Shown here: one piece after another, positions 35,542 to 43,919 of the stretch
Numbering within the stretch: the first letter of the stretch is position 1
Layout: each line of letters begins with the position of its first letter
From: Catalinimonas alkaloidigena
GTDB lineage: Bacteria > Bacteroidota > Bacteroidia > Cytophagales > Flexibacteraceae
DNA: 64,000 nucleotides
Assembly: GCF_900100765.1 (NCBI RefSeq)
Contig: NZ_FNFO01000006.1
Coordinates: forward strand, 186,001-250,000
Direction: 5' to 3'
Position numbers and translations under genes: made by a program
Notes under the pieces: generated by a model
Told to the model about the DNA's origin: nothing
The model's database searches: none
What the model saw: the letters and a program-made list of their open reading frames with translations, nothing else

Positions 35542-36132
35542 CTATACCAGAAAGACCGTCAGGCTCTTGGGACCGTGGGCACCCAGTACCAGCGACTGTT
35601 CGATGTCGGCGGTTTTGGAAGGCCCCGCGATGAAGACACCGTAGCCCGGCAGGTCCGTTCCCAACCGCCCGTAGGCCTGGTGCATGTTCCAAACCAGCTT
35701 CGTTTTCTCCACGATCAGCACCAGATGCTGTGTAATGAACGGAGCCACACGATGCACCAGCTTTTCGTCACTGACCCAGATCGCCGCATTTTCGGCCACC
35801 CCGAATTCGCCCCGGAACACGGCCAGTTCCAGGTAATGCAGGTCGCGGGGACTCACGTCGGGCGAAAGCTCCGCGAAGTCCAGCCCCAGGTCGGCACCGG
35901 CATGGCACTGCGCGGGCGGCACGTCGGGGAACCGTTGCTTCAGGTGAGCGGGAATCTCGTCGAGCGTTTCCACCACGACCGGTTCGCTTCCCATGGCTTT
36001 GGCCGTTTCGCAAAAAAGCCGCAGCACCTCGCTTTCCGCAGGCGTCTCGAACAGGGGGATGACGGGCAGAGGTTCGGGGTTGGGTTTGTTGCGGCGGACG
36101 GCCGCCAGAATTGCGTCGCGTGCGTTAGCCAT
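35542..36132 (-). CDS. lutC: lactate utilization protein C (LUD domain)
   Basis: 196 residues from ATG at 36132 (MANARDAILAAVRRN). The LUD fold is shown by ELAVFRGEFGVAENAAIWVSDE, HLVLIVEKTKLVWNMHQAYG, GYGVFIAGPSKTADIEQSLVLGAHGPKSLTVFLV; 'GPSKTADIEQSLVxGxHGP' is diagnostic. It works with LutA and LutB as a cytoplasmic iron-sulfur L-lactate dehydrogenase complex that gives pyruvate. It overlaps the end of lutB by 8 bases, so translation is coupled. Confidence 0.95.
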   Translation of the reverse strand: MANARDAILAAVRRNKPNPEPLPVIPLFETPAESEVLRLFCETAKAMGSEPVVVETLDEIPAHLKQRFPDVPPAQCHAGADLGLDFAELSPDVSPRDLHYLELAVFRGEFGVAENAAIWVSDEKLVHRVAPFITQHLVLIVEKTKLVWNMHQAYGRLGTDLPGYGVFIAGPSKTADIEQSLVLGAHGPKSLTVFLV

Positions 36133-37510
36133 GCGTTCGGTGTTTTTGGTACCAGTCGTGGAAACTTTCATTCGGCGGAGCGGGCAGCTCGCGCCCTTTG
36201 CCCCAGGGATTCAGTTGGTTGTAAACGGCTTTCCGGGGCAGCACCTTCAACAGCCAGCGCCCGACTTTTCCGGCCATGCGGAACAGGCGCGGATGCCGGA
36301 ACAGCCATCCCGCGAACTTCATCCCGAGCTGCTTGGCCGGTGACAGGTTGTTATTTTTCGCGATTTCCTGCCGCCACAAATACAATTGTTCGTGGATGTT
36401 GATCTTCACAGGACACACGTCGCTGCACGACCCGCAAAGCGTAGAGGCAAACGGCAAACTGCTGTACGATTTCAGGTCGCGCCCCGGTGCCAGAATCGCG
36501 CCGATGGGTCCCGGCACGGTAAAGCTGTAGCTGTGCCCGCCGCTGCGGCGGTAGACCGGACAGGTGTTCATGCAGGCCCCGCAGCGGATGCAGTGCAACG
36601 ACCGCCGGAAGTTTTCCCGCCCAAGTTGCTCGGTCCGGCCGTTGTCGACCAGAATGACGTGCAGTTGCGCTCCCGGACGCGGCTGGTGGAAGTGTGAGGA
36701 ATAGATCGTGACAGGCTGGCCGGTGGCGCTGCGGGCCAGCAGTCGCAGAAAAACGCCCAGATGCTCGGCCTTCGGAATCAGCTTTTCGATGCCCATGCTG
36801 GCGATGTGGACCGGCGCAAGATGGACGCCCATGTCGGCGTTGCCTTCGTTGGTGCAGACCACAAAGCCGCCCGTTTCCGCTACGGCGAAGTTCACACCCG
36901 TAATGGCCACGTCGGCGGCGAGGAATTTCTGCCGCAGGTGCTGCCGGGCGGCGGCGGTCAGGTAATTCGGGTCGGCATTGCCTTTTTCGGTGCCCAGCCG
37001 CTCGTGAAACAACTCCCCGATCTCCTCCTTTTTCATGTGGATGGCGGGCATCACGATGTGGCTCGGCGGCTCCCCTTTCAGCTGCACGATGTGCTCGCCC
37101 AGGTCGGTATCGACCACTTCCAGGTCGTGCTCCAGCAAATAGGGATTCAGGTGGCACTCTTCCGTCAGCATCGACTTGCTCTTGACCACTTTCTTGCCGT
37201 TGACGGAGCGGATGATGTCGAGGGTAATCTGGTTGTGCTCGGCGGCGTTGCGGGCCCAGTGGACCTGAATGCCGTTGGCACGGGCATTTTTTTCGAACTC
37301 GAGGAGGTACTCGTCGAGCTGCGAAAGCATATTGGTTTTAATCGCCGACCCCAGTTCGCGCAGCGCCTCCCATTCGGGAATGCCTTTGGAGGAGCGGTCG
37401 CGCTTGCTGCGCACCATCCAGAGCGTTTCGTCGTGCCAGTTGACACGCGGCTCGTCCAGGTTGAATTGATCGGCCGCGACGGCGTGGTCGACAGGAATAC
37501 GGTCAGTCAT
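36125..37510 (-). CDS. lutB: lactate utilization iron-sulfur protein B
   Basis: 461 residues from ATG at 37510 (MTDRIPVDHAVAADQF); the frame is open far upstream, but that part lies in lutA. An N-terminal LUD domain (ITLDIIRSVNGKKVVKSKSMLTEECHLNPYL, DVAITGVNFAVAETGGFVVCTNEGN, IEKLIPKAEHL) is followed by a 4Fe-4S ferredoxin pair (CIRCGACMNTCPVYRRSGG and CGSCSDVCPVKINIHEQLYLWR) and a C-terminal helical region. It is the electron-transfer subunit of the LutABC L-lactate oxidation complex. The start codon shares one base with the lutA stop. Confidence 0.96.
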   Translation of the reverse strand: MTDRIPVDHAVAADQFNLDEPRVNWHDETLWMVRSKRDRSSKGIPEWEALRELGSAIKTNMLSQLDEYLLEFEKNARANGIQVHWARNAAEHNQITLDIIRSVNGKKVVKSKSMLTEECHLNPYLLEHDLEVVDTDLGEHIVQLKGEPPSHIVMPAIHMKKEEIGELFHERLGTEKGNADPNYLTAAARQHLRQKFLAADVAITGVNFAVAETGGFVVCTNEGNADMGVHLAPVHIASMGIEKLIPKAEHLGVFLRLLARSATGQPVTIYSSHFHQPRPGAQLHVILVDNGRTEQLGRENFRRSLHCIRCGACMNTCPVYRRSGGHSYSFTVPGPIGAILAPGRDLKSYSSLPFASTLCGSCSDVCPVKINIHEQLYLWRQEIAKNNNLSPAKQLGMKFAGWLFRHPRLFRMAGKVGRWLLKVLPRKAVYNQLNPWGKGRELPAPPNESFHDWYQKHRTHG

Positions 37511-38238
37511 CAGACGTGATTTAAAATTTCGGCAATGTGCATCACTTTCACGGGGCTTTTCTGCCGCCGGAGGATGCCTTCCATGTGCATCAGGCACGAC
37601 ATGTCGCCGCCCGTCACCACCTCGGCCCCGTGGCGCAGGTGATCCGACAGCCGGTCTTTCCCCATCTTCACCGAAACGGCCTCTTCGAACACGGCAAACG
37701 TCCCGCCGAAGCCGCAACATTCGTCGATGCGGTCGAGCGGCACCACTTCCAGGTCTTTCACCAGTTCCAGCAGGCGATGGGGTTTCGAGTAGGCCACGAC
37801 GTTCCGTTCGGAGCCGGTGCCCAGCTTCAGCATCCGCAGGCCGTGGCAACTGGCGTGGTAGCCCACCCGGTACGGAAACCGGGCGTCGAGCTGGTTGACC
37901 TCCAGCACGTCGGTCAGAAATTCGACGAGGTCGTAGATCGACGACTTTACTTTCGCCACTTCCGCGCCGTCGCCATGAAAGTGTTCTTTCACGTGGAGGG
38001 CACAGCTGCCCGACGGCGCCACGATGTAGTCGTAGTCTTTAAAATTCTCTACAAAAAGCTGCTCGACAGGCGGTGTGTACATCTCGCAGCCCGAGTTGGC
38101 CATCGGCTGTCCACAGCAGGTTTGGTTTTGGGGTACGTGTACGGTGCATCCCAGCTTTTCGAGCAGCTCCAGCGTGGCGATGGCCACCTGCGGATAAAAC
38201 TGGTCGACGTAGCAGGGAACAAAAAGTGCGACATTCAT
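37510..38238 (-). CDS. lutA: lactate utilization (Fe-S)-binding protein A, CCG-domain
   Basis: 242 residues with two CCG (DUF224) cysteine-rich domains: LFVPCYVDQFYPQVAIATLELLEKLGCTVHVPQNQTCCGQP and YHASCHGLRML...DECCGFGGTFAV. The gene is the first of the three lut genes and lies 52 bases after the small membrane protein gene. Together the subunits oxidise L-lactate. Beside rhamnose genes the lactate would come from L-lactaldehyde, the aldolase product. Confidence 0.96.
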   Translation of the reverse strand: MNVALFVPCYVDQFYPQVAIATLELLEKLGCTVHVPQNQTCCGQPMANSGCEMYTPPVEQLFVENFKDYDYIVAPSGSCALHVKEHFHGDGAEVAKVKSSIYDLVEFLTDVLEVNQLDARFPYRVGYHASCHGLRMLKLGTGSERNVVAYSKPHRLLELVKDLEVVPLDRIDECCGFGGTFAVFEEAVSVKMGKDRLSDHLRHGAEVVTGGDMSCLMHMEGILRRQKSPVKVMHIAEILNHV

Positions 38239-38290
38239 GAGGCGGAAGGTACCAAATCAAATTTATTACGAGCGAACCGAAACTCCCTTT

Positions 38291-38491
38291 CTAAATCTGC
38301 GGGGTTTCTTTCAACTCTTCGTTTTTCTGCGCGCTCATCCAGAACGGACAGGTCAGGAACCACAGCGCGGTCCCGATCGCCATGTACAACCGGTTCTGTT
38401 CCAGCGTCATGGCCCCGGAAGCGACCAGGATGGACGGGACAATGGTGAGCAGCAGCCCCACCATCGAGACAAGAATCAAGATCCATTTCAT
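38291..38491 (-). CDS. small two-helix membrane protein linked to the permease
   Basis: 66 residues: MKWILILVSMVGLLLTIVPSILVASGAMTLEQNRLYMAIGTALWFLTCPFWMSAQ gives two transmembrane helices with an outside loop. It overlaps the permease stop by 4 bases (ATGA), so it is translationally coupled to it, and lies just before lutA. It could be an accessory subunit of the permease. I know no named family for it. Confidence 0.75.
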   Translation of the reverse strand: MKWILILVSMVGLLLTIVPSILVASGAMTLEQNRLYMAIGTALWFLTCPFWMSAQKNEELKETPQI

Positions 38492-39894
38492 CGGCTCATC
38501 GAGTTTAGCGCCGGACGACGGCTGTTCTGGTAAATTCTACTAAAGATGACGTAAAACACGGCGGCGATGAACCAGCCCGGCAGCCCCAGGAAGAACACTT
38601 CCACCCCCGCAAAAATATTCAGGCCCAGGCAGACGGCCAGCGTACCGAACCAGGTAAGGCCCGCCGCCACGTTGAACGAAATGCCTTTGCGCTCGGCATA
38701 CTGCGCTTCCAGCCCCAGCTTTGGAATCAGGTAGTGATCGATGAAAATCACCGCGCCCATCGGCATCAGCACCAGGCCATACAGCGCCACAAAATCGAGG
38801 AGCTTCATCACCAGCGCCGGAAAACAGGCCCCGAGCGTCGCCACCCCACCGGCCAGCAGCGTCACCTGCCCCCGGCTCCACTTCGGAAATAGGGTTTGAA
38901 ACGCCAGCCCCGCCCGGTAGATCGTCGGGTTGGCCGTAGTCCAGCCGGCAATCACCACGCACATGGCTCCGGCCAGACCAGCCGAGTAGTAGGCCACCGG
39001 TCCCGGTGCCACCGCCGTGTTGCTGGGATCGCGGTACACCTGCGCGGCGTAGAGCAGCGAGGCGGCAATCCAGGCCATGTAGTGTCCCACAAACGCCCCG
39101 GCAAACGAAGAAGCCCCCATCTGCCACTTTTTGGCGTAGCGGAAAATCGACAGGTCGGCCATTCCGATGTGCATCGCCATGTTGGCGAACCACGCGAAGA
39201 ACATCACGTGCCAGAAGGTAAACTTCGTTGCCCCCGCCAGCGGCACGCCCGTCCAGATCCGGTCTTCGGCCACCGTCCAGAATTCGCTCCAGGAATGAAT
39301 TCCTAGTTGCGGCAACGACACAATGCCGCAGGCCAGAAAGATCAGGACCATCCAGGGTGAAGCCAGGTTGGCAAACCAGGAGACCGTTTCGTAACCCCGC
39401 ATCGCCACGACCGAAATGACGGCCCCCACGGCGAATACGGCAATCACCCAGCCAATGCTGTTGGGCAGCCAGTCGCTCAGTTCCGGCATGGTCAGGTCGA
39501 AGGGAATGCCGACGGCCGTGGCCGAAACGGCGATCATCGAGCCCGCCAGGAAACAGAACATCAGCCCGTTGGCCAGGTTGTATAGGTTGACCAGCCTGGT
39601 GCCGCAAATTTTTTCGAGTTGGTAGTAGAGGGTGAGGCGGTAGCGCGTCGCGATGGGTGCGGTAATGAAGGTCCAGCTCAGCACGGCCAGGAGGTTCCCG
39701 ACCAACAGGCCCACCAACACGTCGAACACCGAAACGCCGTGCACGACAAACAAGGGTCCGATGACGAACTCGGTGCCGGCGGCGTGCTCTCCGGCAAACA
39801 TCCCGATGAAACTACGCCACCCCTTCAGGGCGCGGGCCGGGACGGGCTCCCGTTCAAATTCATCGGCGGTGGTGATCGCTTCTTCTTGTTGCAT
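38488..39894 (-). CDS. NCS1-type (purine/cytosine permease-like) transporter
   Basis: 468 residues with about twelve transmembrane helices. Early motifs GWRSFIGMFAGEHAAGTEFVIGPLFVVHG and WTFITAPIATRYRLTLYYQLEK, and WFANMAMHIGMADLSIFRYAKKW, fit the Transp_cyt_pur fold (LeuT-like symporter). Usual substrates are nucleobases, hydantoins or thiamin. Here it is the first gene of an operon with lutABC, where a lactate permease would be expected, and it is divergent from rhamnose genes. It may thus carry lactate, rhamnose or a related compound; that is inference from position only. Confidence 0.88.
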   Translation of the reverse strand: MQQEEAITTADEFEREPVPARALKGWRSFIGMFAGEHAAGTEFVIGPLFVVHGVSVFDVLVGLLVGNLLAVLSWTFITAPIATRYRLTLYYQLEKICGTRLVNLYNLANGLMFCFLAGSMIAVSATAVGIPFDLTMPELSDWLPNSIGWVIAVFAVGAVISVVAMRGYETVSWFANLASPWMVLIFLACGIVSLPQLGIHSWSEFWTVAEDRIWTGVPLAGATKFTFWHVMFFAWFANMAMHIGMADLSIFRYAKKWQMGASSFAGAFVGHYMAWIAASLLYAAQVYRDPSNTAVAPGPVAYYSAGLAGAMCVVIAGWTTANPTIYRAGLAFQTLFPKWSRGQVTLLAGGVATLGACFPALVMKLLDFVALYGLVLMPMGAVIFIDHYLIPKLGLEAQYAERKGISFNVAAGLTWFGTLAVCLGLNIFAGVEVFFLGLPGWFIAAVFYVIFSRIYQNSRRPALNSMSR

Positions 39895-39970
39895 AGGTCA
39901 TTTGACAATCCATCAATACTAGCCAATATCGCCAAAATCGCTGTGCTGTACTCTACTAATCATGCAATTA

Positions 39971-40000
39971 GTGAATGAGTGAATCGCTGAATGAGTGAAT
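39971..40000 (-). repeat. octamer-type repeat, left arm of inverted pair
   Basis: Two GAATGAGTGAAT blocks separated by CGCT; it is the reverse complement (26 of 30 positions) of 40205-40234 and is built from the same ATTCACTC unit as the repeat at 5855-5883. Confidence 0.75.
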
Positions 40001-40204
40001 GGGGCGGGGCGTGAAGGACGTTTTGCGTAGGGCGCATAGGGTTAGTGGTTGATCCTGCCGCAAGCTTGTAGCTTTCGGCAGTGGAGTATCTAAGAGATGA
40101 CCCTCAGAGTCGTTTGTTATTCTGTCCAGTCTCTCTGTACTGTCAGAAAACACTTAACAGGGACAGCGTGGAATCTTAACGCTACACCCGCTGCGCTCCG
40201 TGCC

Positions 40205-40234
40205 CCTCACTCATTCAGCGGTTCACTCATTCGC
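40205..40234 (+). repeat. octamer-type repeat, right arm of inverted pair
   Basis: Two TCACTCATTC blocks separated by AGCGGT; partner of 39971-40000. It lies 84 bases before the kinase start, so it could be part of the promoter region or a mobile-element remnant. Confidence 0.75.
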
Positions 40235-40317
40235 TCAATTCTTCCCGCCCCAGCAAAGTCCAGTACAGCTACGCTGCCGAAACCTCTTACCTTTAAGAAC
40301 GACCCAATTCCTGTTGC

Positions 40318-41661
40318 ATGCAAGCACTCACCGCCATATTCGACATCGGCAAGACCAATAAAAAGTTTCTGTTATTTGACGAAGGCTTCCGGATTGTGAA
40401 AGAGGTCTCGATTCATCCGGACGATTCGGCCGACGAAGACGGGTTTCCCTGCGAGGATTTGCCCCGGCTCATGTCCTGGATGCAACAGACGTGGGACGAA
40501 GCGCGACGTACTCCCGATTACCAGATCCGTTCGCTCAACTTCACGACCTACGGGGCCAGCTTTGTGCACCTCGACGCCGACGGACACCCCGTGGCGCCAC
40601 TCTACAATTACCTGAAGCCCCTGCCGCCCGACGTTCGAGACCAGTTTTACGCGGACTACGGCCCGGCGGACCAACTGGCGCGCGAAACCGCCTCGCCCGC
40701 GCTGGATCTGCTCAATTCCGGGTTGCAGCTCTACTGGCTCAAACAAGCGCGGCCGGACGTGTTCGCACAAATCCACATTTCGCTGCACCTGCCCCAGTTT
40801 TGCAGCTTTCTGTTCACGGGACATCAGGCGAGCGAACTGACCAGCATCGGTTGCCACACCGCCCTCTGGGACTACGACCAAAACACTTACCACCGCTGGG
40901 TGAACGCCGAAGGCATCGCACCCCTGTTCCCGCCGTTGGCGTTGGGGACGAAGCGCCTGGAATTGGAAGGGGGATTGATCGCGGGGGTGGGCCTGCACGA
41001 CAGCAGTGCGTCGCTGGTGCCCTACCTAAAAACCATTGAGGAGCCGTTTCTCCTGATTTCGACGGGCACCTGGAGCATCACGATGAATCCGTTTTCGGAC
41101 GATCCGCTGACGCCTGAACTATTGGCACAGGATTGCCTCAACTTCCTGACGTACGAAGGGAAAACGGTCCGGGCCTCGCGCCTGTTCCTCGGCTACGAGC
41201 ACGAATCGCGCGTCAAGCAACTGGAAGCCGACTTCCACCAGAAGCCCGATTCCTACAAATGGGTACGATTCAATCCGACCTACCTGAAGCCCGCCGCGCA
41301 ACCGAAGGCCGTTCAAACCAGCGTCCTTTCGGAGACGGAAGAAGAACAGCCCCCGACACCGGCCACCTTCGAGGAGGCGTATCATCAACTGGTGATGGAA
41401 CTGGTCGCGCTGCAACTTCACGCACTGCAACTGGCACAGGGCACTACGGTCGCCAGGAAAGTGATTGTGACGGGCGGTTTTTGCCACAACGAAATCTTTC
41501 TGAAAGGGCTGGCCTCGCTCCTCCCCGACCAGGAAGTCTACATCTCGGACCTGCCCCACGCCACGGCCATCGGGGCGGCGCTGGTTTTGCAGGAAACACT
41601 CTCGCCCGAAGTCCGCGCCGCGATCACGCCGCTCACGAAAATTGAAAAGTTAGCGCTTTGA
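40318..41661 (+). CDS. FGGY-family sugar kinase, probable L-rhamnulokinase
   Basis: 447 residues. The N-terminal phosphate-binding motif is IFDIGKTNKKFLLFDE, the substrate-side domain includes FTTYGASFVHLDADGHPVAPLYNYLKP and SIGCHTALWDYDQNTYHRW, and the second ATPase-fold half starts at VGLHDSSASLVPYLK (catalytic Asp in HDSSA) with LISTGTWSITMNP and VIVTGGFCHNEIFLKGLASLLPDQEVY. It phosphorylates a ketose in the cytoplasm. The context (class II aldolase and RhaM downstream) points to L-rhamnulose; L-fuculose is the main alternative. Confidence 0.88.
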   Translation: MQALTAIFDIGKTNKKFLLFDEGFRIVKEVSIHPDDSADEDGFPCEDLPRLMSWMQQTWDEARRTPDYQIRSLNFTTYGASFVHLDADGHPVAPLYNYLKPLPPDVRDQFYADYGPADQLARETASPALDLLNSGLQLYWLKQARPDVFAQIHISLHLPQFCSFLFTGHQASELTSIGCHTALWDYDQNTYHRWVNAEGIAPLFPPLALGTKRLELEGGLIAGVGLHDSSASLVPYLKTIEEPFLLISTGTWSITMNPFSDDPLTPELLAQDCLNFLTYEGKTVRASRLFLGYEHESRVKQLEADFHQKPDSYKWVRFNPTYLKPAAQPKAVQTSVLSETEEEQPPTPATFEEAYHQLVMELVALQLHALQLAQGTTVARKVIVTGGFCHNEIFLKGLASLLPDQEVYISDLPHATAIGAALVLQETLSPEVRAAITPLTKIEKLAL

Positions 41662-41687
41662 GATGGAGACAGGAAGAACCGCTTGCG

Positions 41688-41814
41688 TTGTCATCGCCCG
41701 CTGCCACGGGGGCCGTTGCCACGGGGGGCCGCGACCCGGTTCAAACAAAGCTTAGCGGAGTGAGTAATCTCTTCTTGATTTTAGAACAAGATCTCTCCTG
41801 TCGTCGAGATGACA
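41688..41814. repeat. dispersed palindromic (REP-like) element, degenerate copy
   Basis: It starts TGTCATCGC and ends CGAGATGACA, with a central AACAAGATCTCTCC core like that of the copies at 43324 and 54700. A GC-rich block (GGGGGGCCGCGACCCGG) precedes the core, as in the 54700 copy. Confidence 0.6.
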
Positions 41815-41940
41815 ATGAAGTTGTATACATGTCATGCTGTCAAGCGTCTTTTATCCAAATAGGAAACTTCCGGTTTTTATGAAATAAGATCCTTTTCAGG
41901 ATGACATTCCTATTAATTCCTCTTGCGCTCCCTGATCTAA

Positions 41941-41960
41941 TCGCTCAATCACTCATTCAC
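41941..41960 (+). repeat. octamer-type repeat upstream of the aldolase gene
   Basis: TCGCTCAATCACTCATTCAC, related to the TCACTCATTCGCTCAATT block at 40223-40240. It lies 11 bases before the aldolase ATG. Confidence 0.6.
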
Positions 41961-41971
41961 ATACGCACTTT

Positions 41972-43261
41972 ATGGAAAGTCATTACCTGCCCTCGCATAT
42001 TCAGATTGCCCGCGTGTTGCGCCTGATTTACCTGTCGGGCCTGACGACCACATCGGGTGGGAACATCTCGATCCGGGGCAACGAGGGCAACGTCTGGATT
42101 ACGCCCAGCGCCGTCGACAAGGGCGACCTGACCGAAAAAGACATCATCAAAGTGCGGCCCGACGGCTCGACCGAAGGCCTCCACAAACCTTCGTCAGAAC
42201 TGCCGTTTCACCAGGCGATCTACAAAATGCGTCCGGACATCGGGGCGATCATCCACGCGCACCCGCCCGCCCTGGTGTCGTTCAGCATCGTGCGCAAGAC
42301 GCCGGATACGTCCATTCTGCCGCAGGCGCAATACCTCTGCGGACGCGTCGGCTACGCGCCCTATCGCCTGCCCGGCAGTGAGGAACTGGGCGAGAGCATC
42401 GCGCGGGAGTTTGAGAAGGGCAGCAACGCGGTGATCATGGAAAATCACGGTACGGTGGTCGGGGGACGGAACCTGACGGAAGCCTATGCCCGGTTCGAGA
42501 CGCTCGAATTTTGCGCCCGCACGCAGATGAAAGCGTACCAGATCGGCGAACCGCATGCACTGTCGGCCGCTCAGGTACAGGCCTTCGAGGACCGGCCCAG
42601 CACGCTGGCGGAGTTCGACCCGCGCGAAGAACCGACGGAAACGGAGCGGCACATCCGCTACCACCTGACGAACATCATCCACCGGGCTTGCCAGCAGAAC
42701 CTGATGACCAGCGCCTACGGCACCATTTCGGCCCGTATCGACGACGAACGGTTCCTGATCAACCCTACGTCGTTCGACCGACGGCAGATTCAGGTAAAAG
42801 ACCTTGTGCTGATCAAAAACGGGCAGCGGGAACGGGGCAAACTGCCGAGCCGGGCGGTGCAGTTGCACCAGCGCATTTACCGCGACCATCCGCACGTCCA
42901 GTGCATCATCAATACGCAATCGCCGAACGTGACGGCCTTTTGCGTGGCGCATCAAGACCTCGATTCCCGGACTATCCCGGAGAGCTACATCCTGATGGAA
43001 GAAATTCCGCTTCTCCCCTACGACAGCATTCTCGACGACGGTGCTACCGTGTCGAAAGCCCTTGGCCCGCACGTCCCGATTGCCTTCCTGCAAAACGATT
43101 CAGTGCTGGTGACGGGTGGCTCCATCCTCGAAACCTTCGACCGCCTGGAAGTGGCCGAATTCACCGCGACGTCGCTGATCGACAGCCACGCCCTCGGCCG
43201 CATGGTACCCATCGAAGGCCAGGAACTCCAGGACCTGAAAGACAAGTTTTTGAACAAATAG
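41972..43261 (+). CDS. class II aldolase with tandem domains, probable rhamnulose-1-phosphate aldolase
   Basis: 429 residues, two adducin/class II aldolase domains in one chain. The N-terminal domain (1-205) has the full site: TTSGGNISIR, KPSSELPFHQAIY with Glu76, IIHAHPP with zinc ligands His95 and His97, and MENHGTVV with His159. The C-terminal domain (about 220-425) repeats the fold (LMTSAYGTISAR, LPSRAVQLHQRIYRDHPHVQCIINTQSP), but the HAH pair is NTQ and the Glu is replaced, so it cannot bind zinc in the usual way. It would cleave a deoxyketose-1-phosphate to DHAP and L-lactaldehyde. The substrate (rhamnulose- or fuculose-1-phosphate) is inferred from RhaM and the kinase. Confidence 0.88.
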   Translation: MESHYLPSHIQIARVLRLIYLSGLTTTSGGNISIRGNEGNVWITPSAVDKGDLTEKDIIKVRPDGSTEGLHKPSSELPFHQAIYKMRPDIGAIIHAHPPALVSFSIVRKTPDTSILPQAQYLCGRVGYAPYRLPGSEELGESIAREFEKGSNAVIMENHGTVVGGRNLTEAYARFETLEFCARTQMKAYQIGEPHALSAAQVQAFEDRPSTLAEFDPREEPTETERHIRYHLTNIIHRACQQNLMTSAYGTISARIDDERFLINPTSFDRRQIQVKDLVLIKNGQRERGKLPSRAVQLHQRIYRDHPHVQCIINTQSPNVTAFCVAHQDLDSRTIPESYILMEEIPLLPYDSILDDGATVSKALGPHVPIAFLQNDSVLVTGGSILETFDRLEVAEFTATSLIDSHALGRMVPIEGQELQDLKDKFLNK

Positions 43262-43323
43262 GCCGGTGAAGCGCAGAGGCGGCAGCCGGAGTCAGGAGTG
43301 CGGAGCGCTCACGTTCCACTTCT

Positions 43324-43404
43324 TGTCATTTCGACCAAAGGGAGAAATCTTCTGGCTTTTGGAACAAGATTTCCCTCTTCGCTTCACTCCGTTCGAAACG
43401 ACTC
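43324..43404. repeat. dispersed palindromic (REP-like) element
   Basis: It starts TGTCATTTCGACC and ends GTTCGAAACGACTCA, with inner arms GGAGAAATCTTCTGGC and GGAACAAGATTTCCC that can pair. It is related to copies at 41688, 52534 and 54700 and lies between the aldolase and rhaM genes. Confidence 0.7.
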
Positions 43405-43488
43405 ATGTATTTCGTATGCCGCTTGCGGCCTGCGCCCTCCGCTCAATTTGTAATTTGCAATCTGTAATTTCTTAATCCCCCTCCCACC

Positions 43489-43803
43489 ATGCAGCGCGTT
43501 GCGTTTAAAATGAAACTGTTTCCGGGCCACGAAGCTGAGTACCGGCGGCGGCACGATGCCCTCTGGCCCGAACTGGCCCAACTCCTGAAAGAAACCGGCA
43601 TCGAAGACTACTCGATTTTTCTGGACTCGGAAACGAACACCCTCTTCGGTACCTACAAATTGCGCCCTGACCATACGGCCGATGAGTTGCCCAACCATCC
43701 GGTGATGAAAAAATGGTGGGCCTACATGAAGGACCTGATGGAAACCAACCCCGACCAGTCGCCGGTGAGCGTGCCGCTGCCGGAAGTGTTTTACCTGGCG
43801 TAA
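43489..43803 (+). CDS. rhaM: L-rhamnose mutarotase
   Basis: 104 residues, the exact family length. Family signatures are complete: RVAFKMKLFPGHEAEYRRRHDALWPEL (catalytic His), IEDYSIFLDSETNTLFGTYKL and HPVMKKWWAYMKDLMETNPDQSPVSVPLPEVFYL. It interconverts alpha- and beta-L-rhamnopyranose before isomerisation. Its presence is the main reason to assign the kinase and aldolase upstream to rhamnose. No rhamnose isomerase is in the window. Confidence 0.96.
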   Translation: MQRVAFKMKLFPGHEAEYRRRHDALWPELAQLLKETGIEDYSIFLDSETNTLFGTYKLRPDHTADELPNHPVMKKWWAYMKDLMETNPDQSPVSVPLPEVFYLA

Positions 43804-43919
43804 GGCTGTGTTTTCGGGCAAAATTTACGTTCTGTCAGGGCCCGGACACGCACAGCCCGCAAACGCTCCGTATATTGCTCCCGAAAATTTCGTTTATTAA
43901 TCCATCTACCCAACTACCT

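Larger units (their letters stand above)
39895..40317. other. divergent regulatory region with 30-base inverted repeat
   Basis: About 420 bases between the permease operon (minus) and the kinase gene (plus); no coding sequence is supported. It must contain both promoters. A 30-base inverted repeat, 26 of 30 matching, flanks its centre (39971-40000 and 40205-40234). TACCTTTA at 40287-40294 is a 7-of-8 match to the TAnnTTTG -7 box for the kinase gene. Confidence 0.5.
41662..41971. other. intergenic region with palindromic repeat and octamer repeat
   Basis: 310 bases between kinase and aldolase genes. It is filled largely by a dispersed palindromic element (41688-41814), an AT-rich piece and the octamer-type sequence at 41941-41960. 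There is no gene. Confidence 0.6.

Noticed and set aside
41658-41882. Possible plus-strand gene of 74 codons after the kinase
   Set aside because: It consists mainly of the REP-like palindromic element, which explains the sequence.
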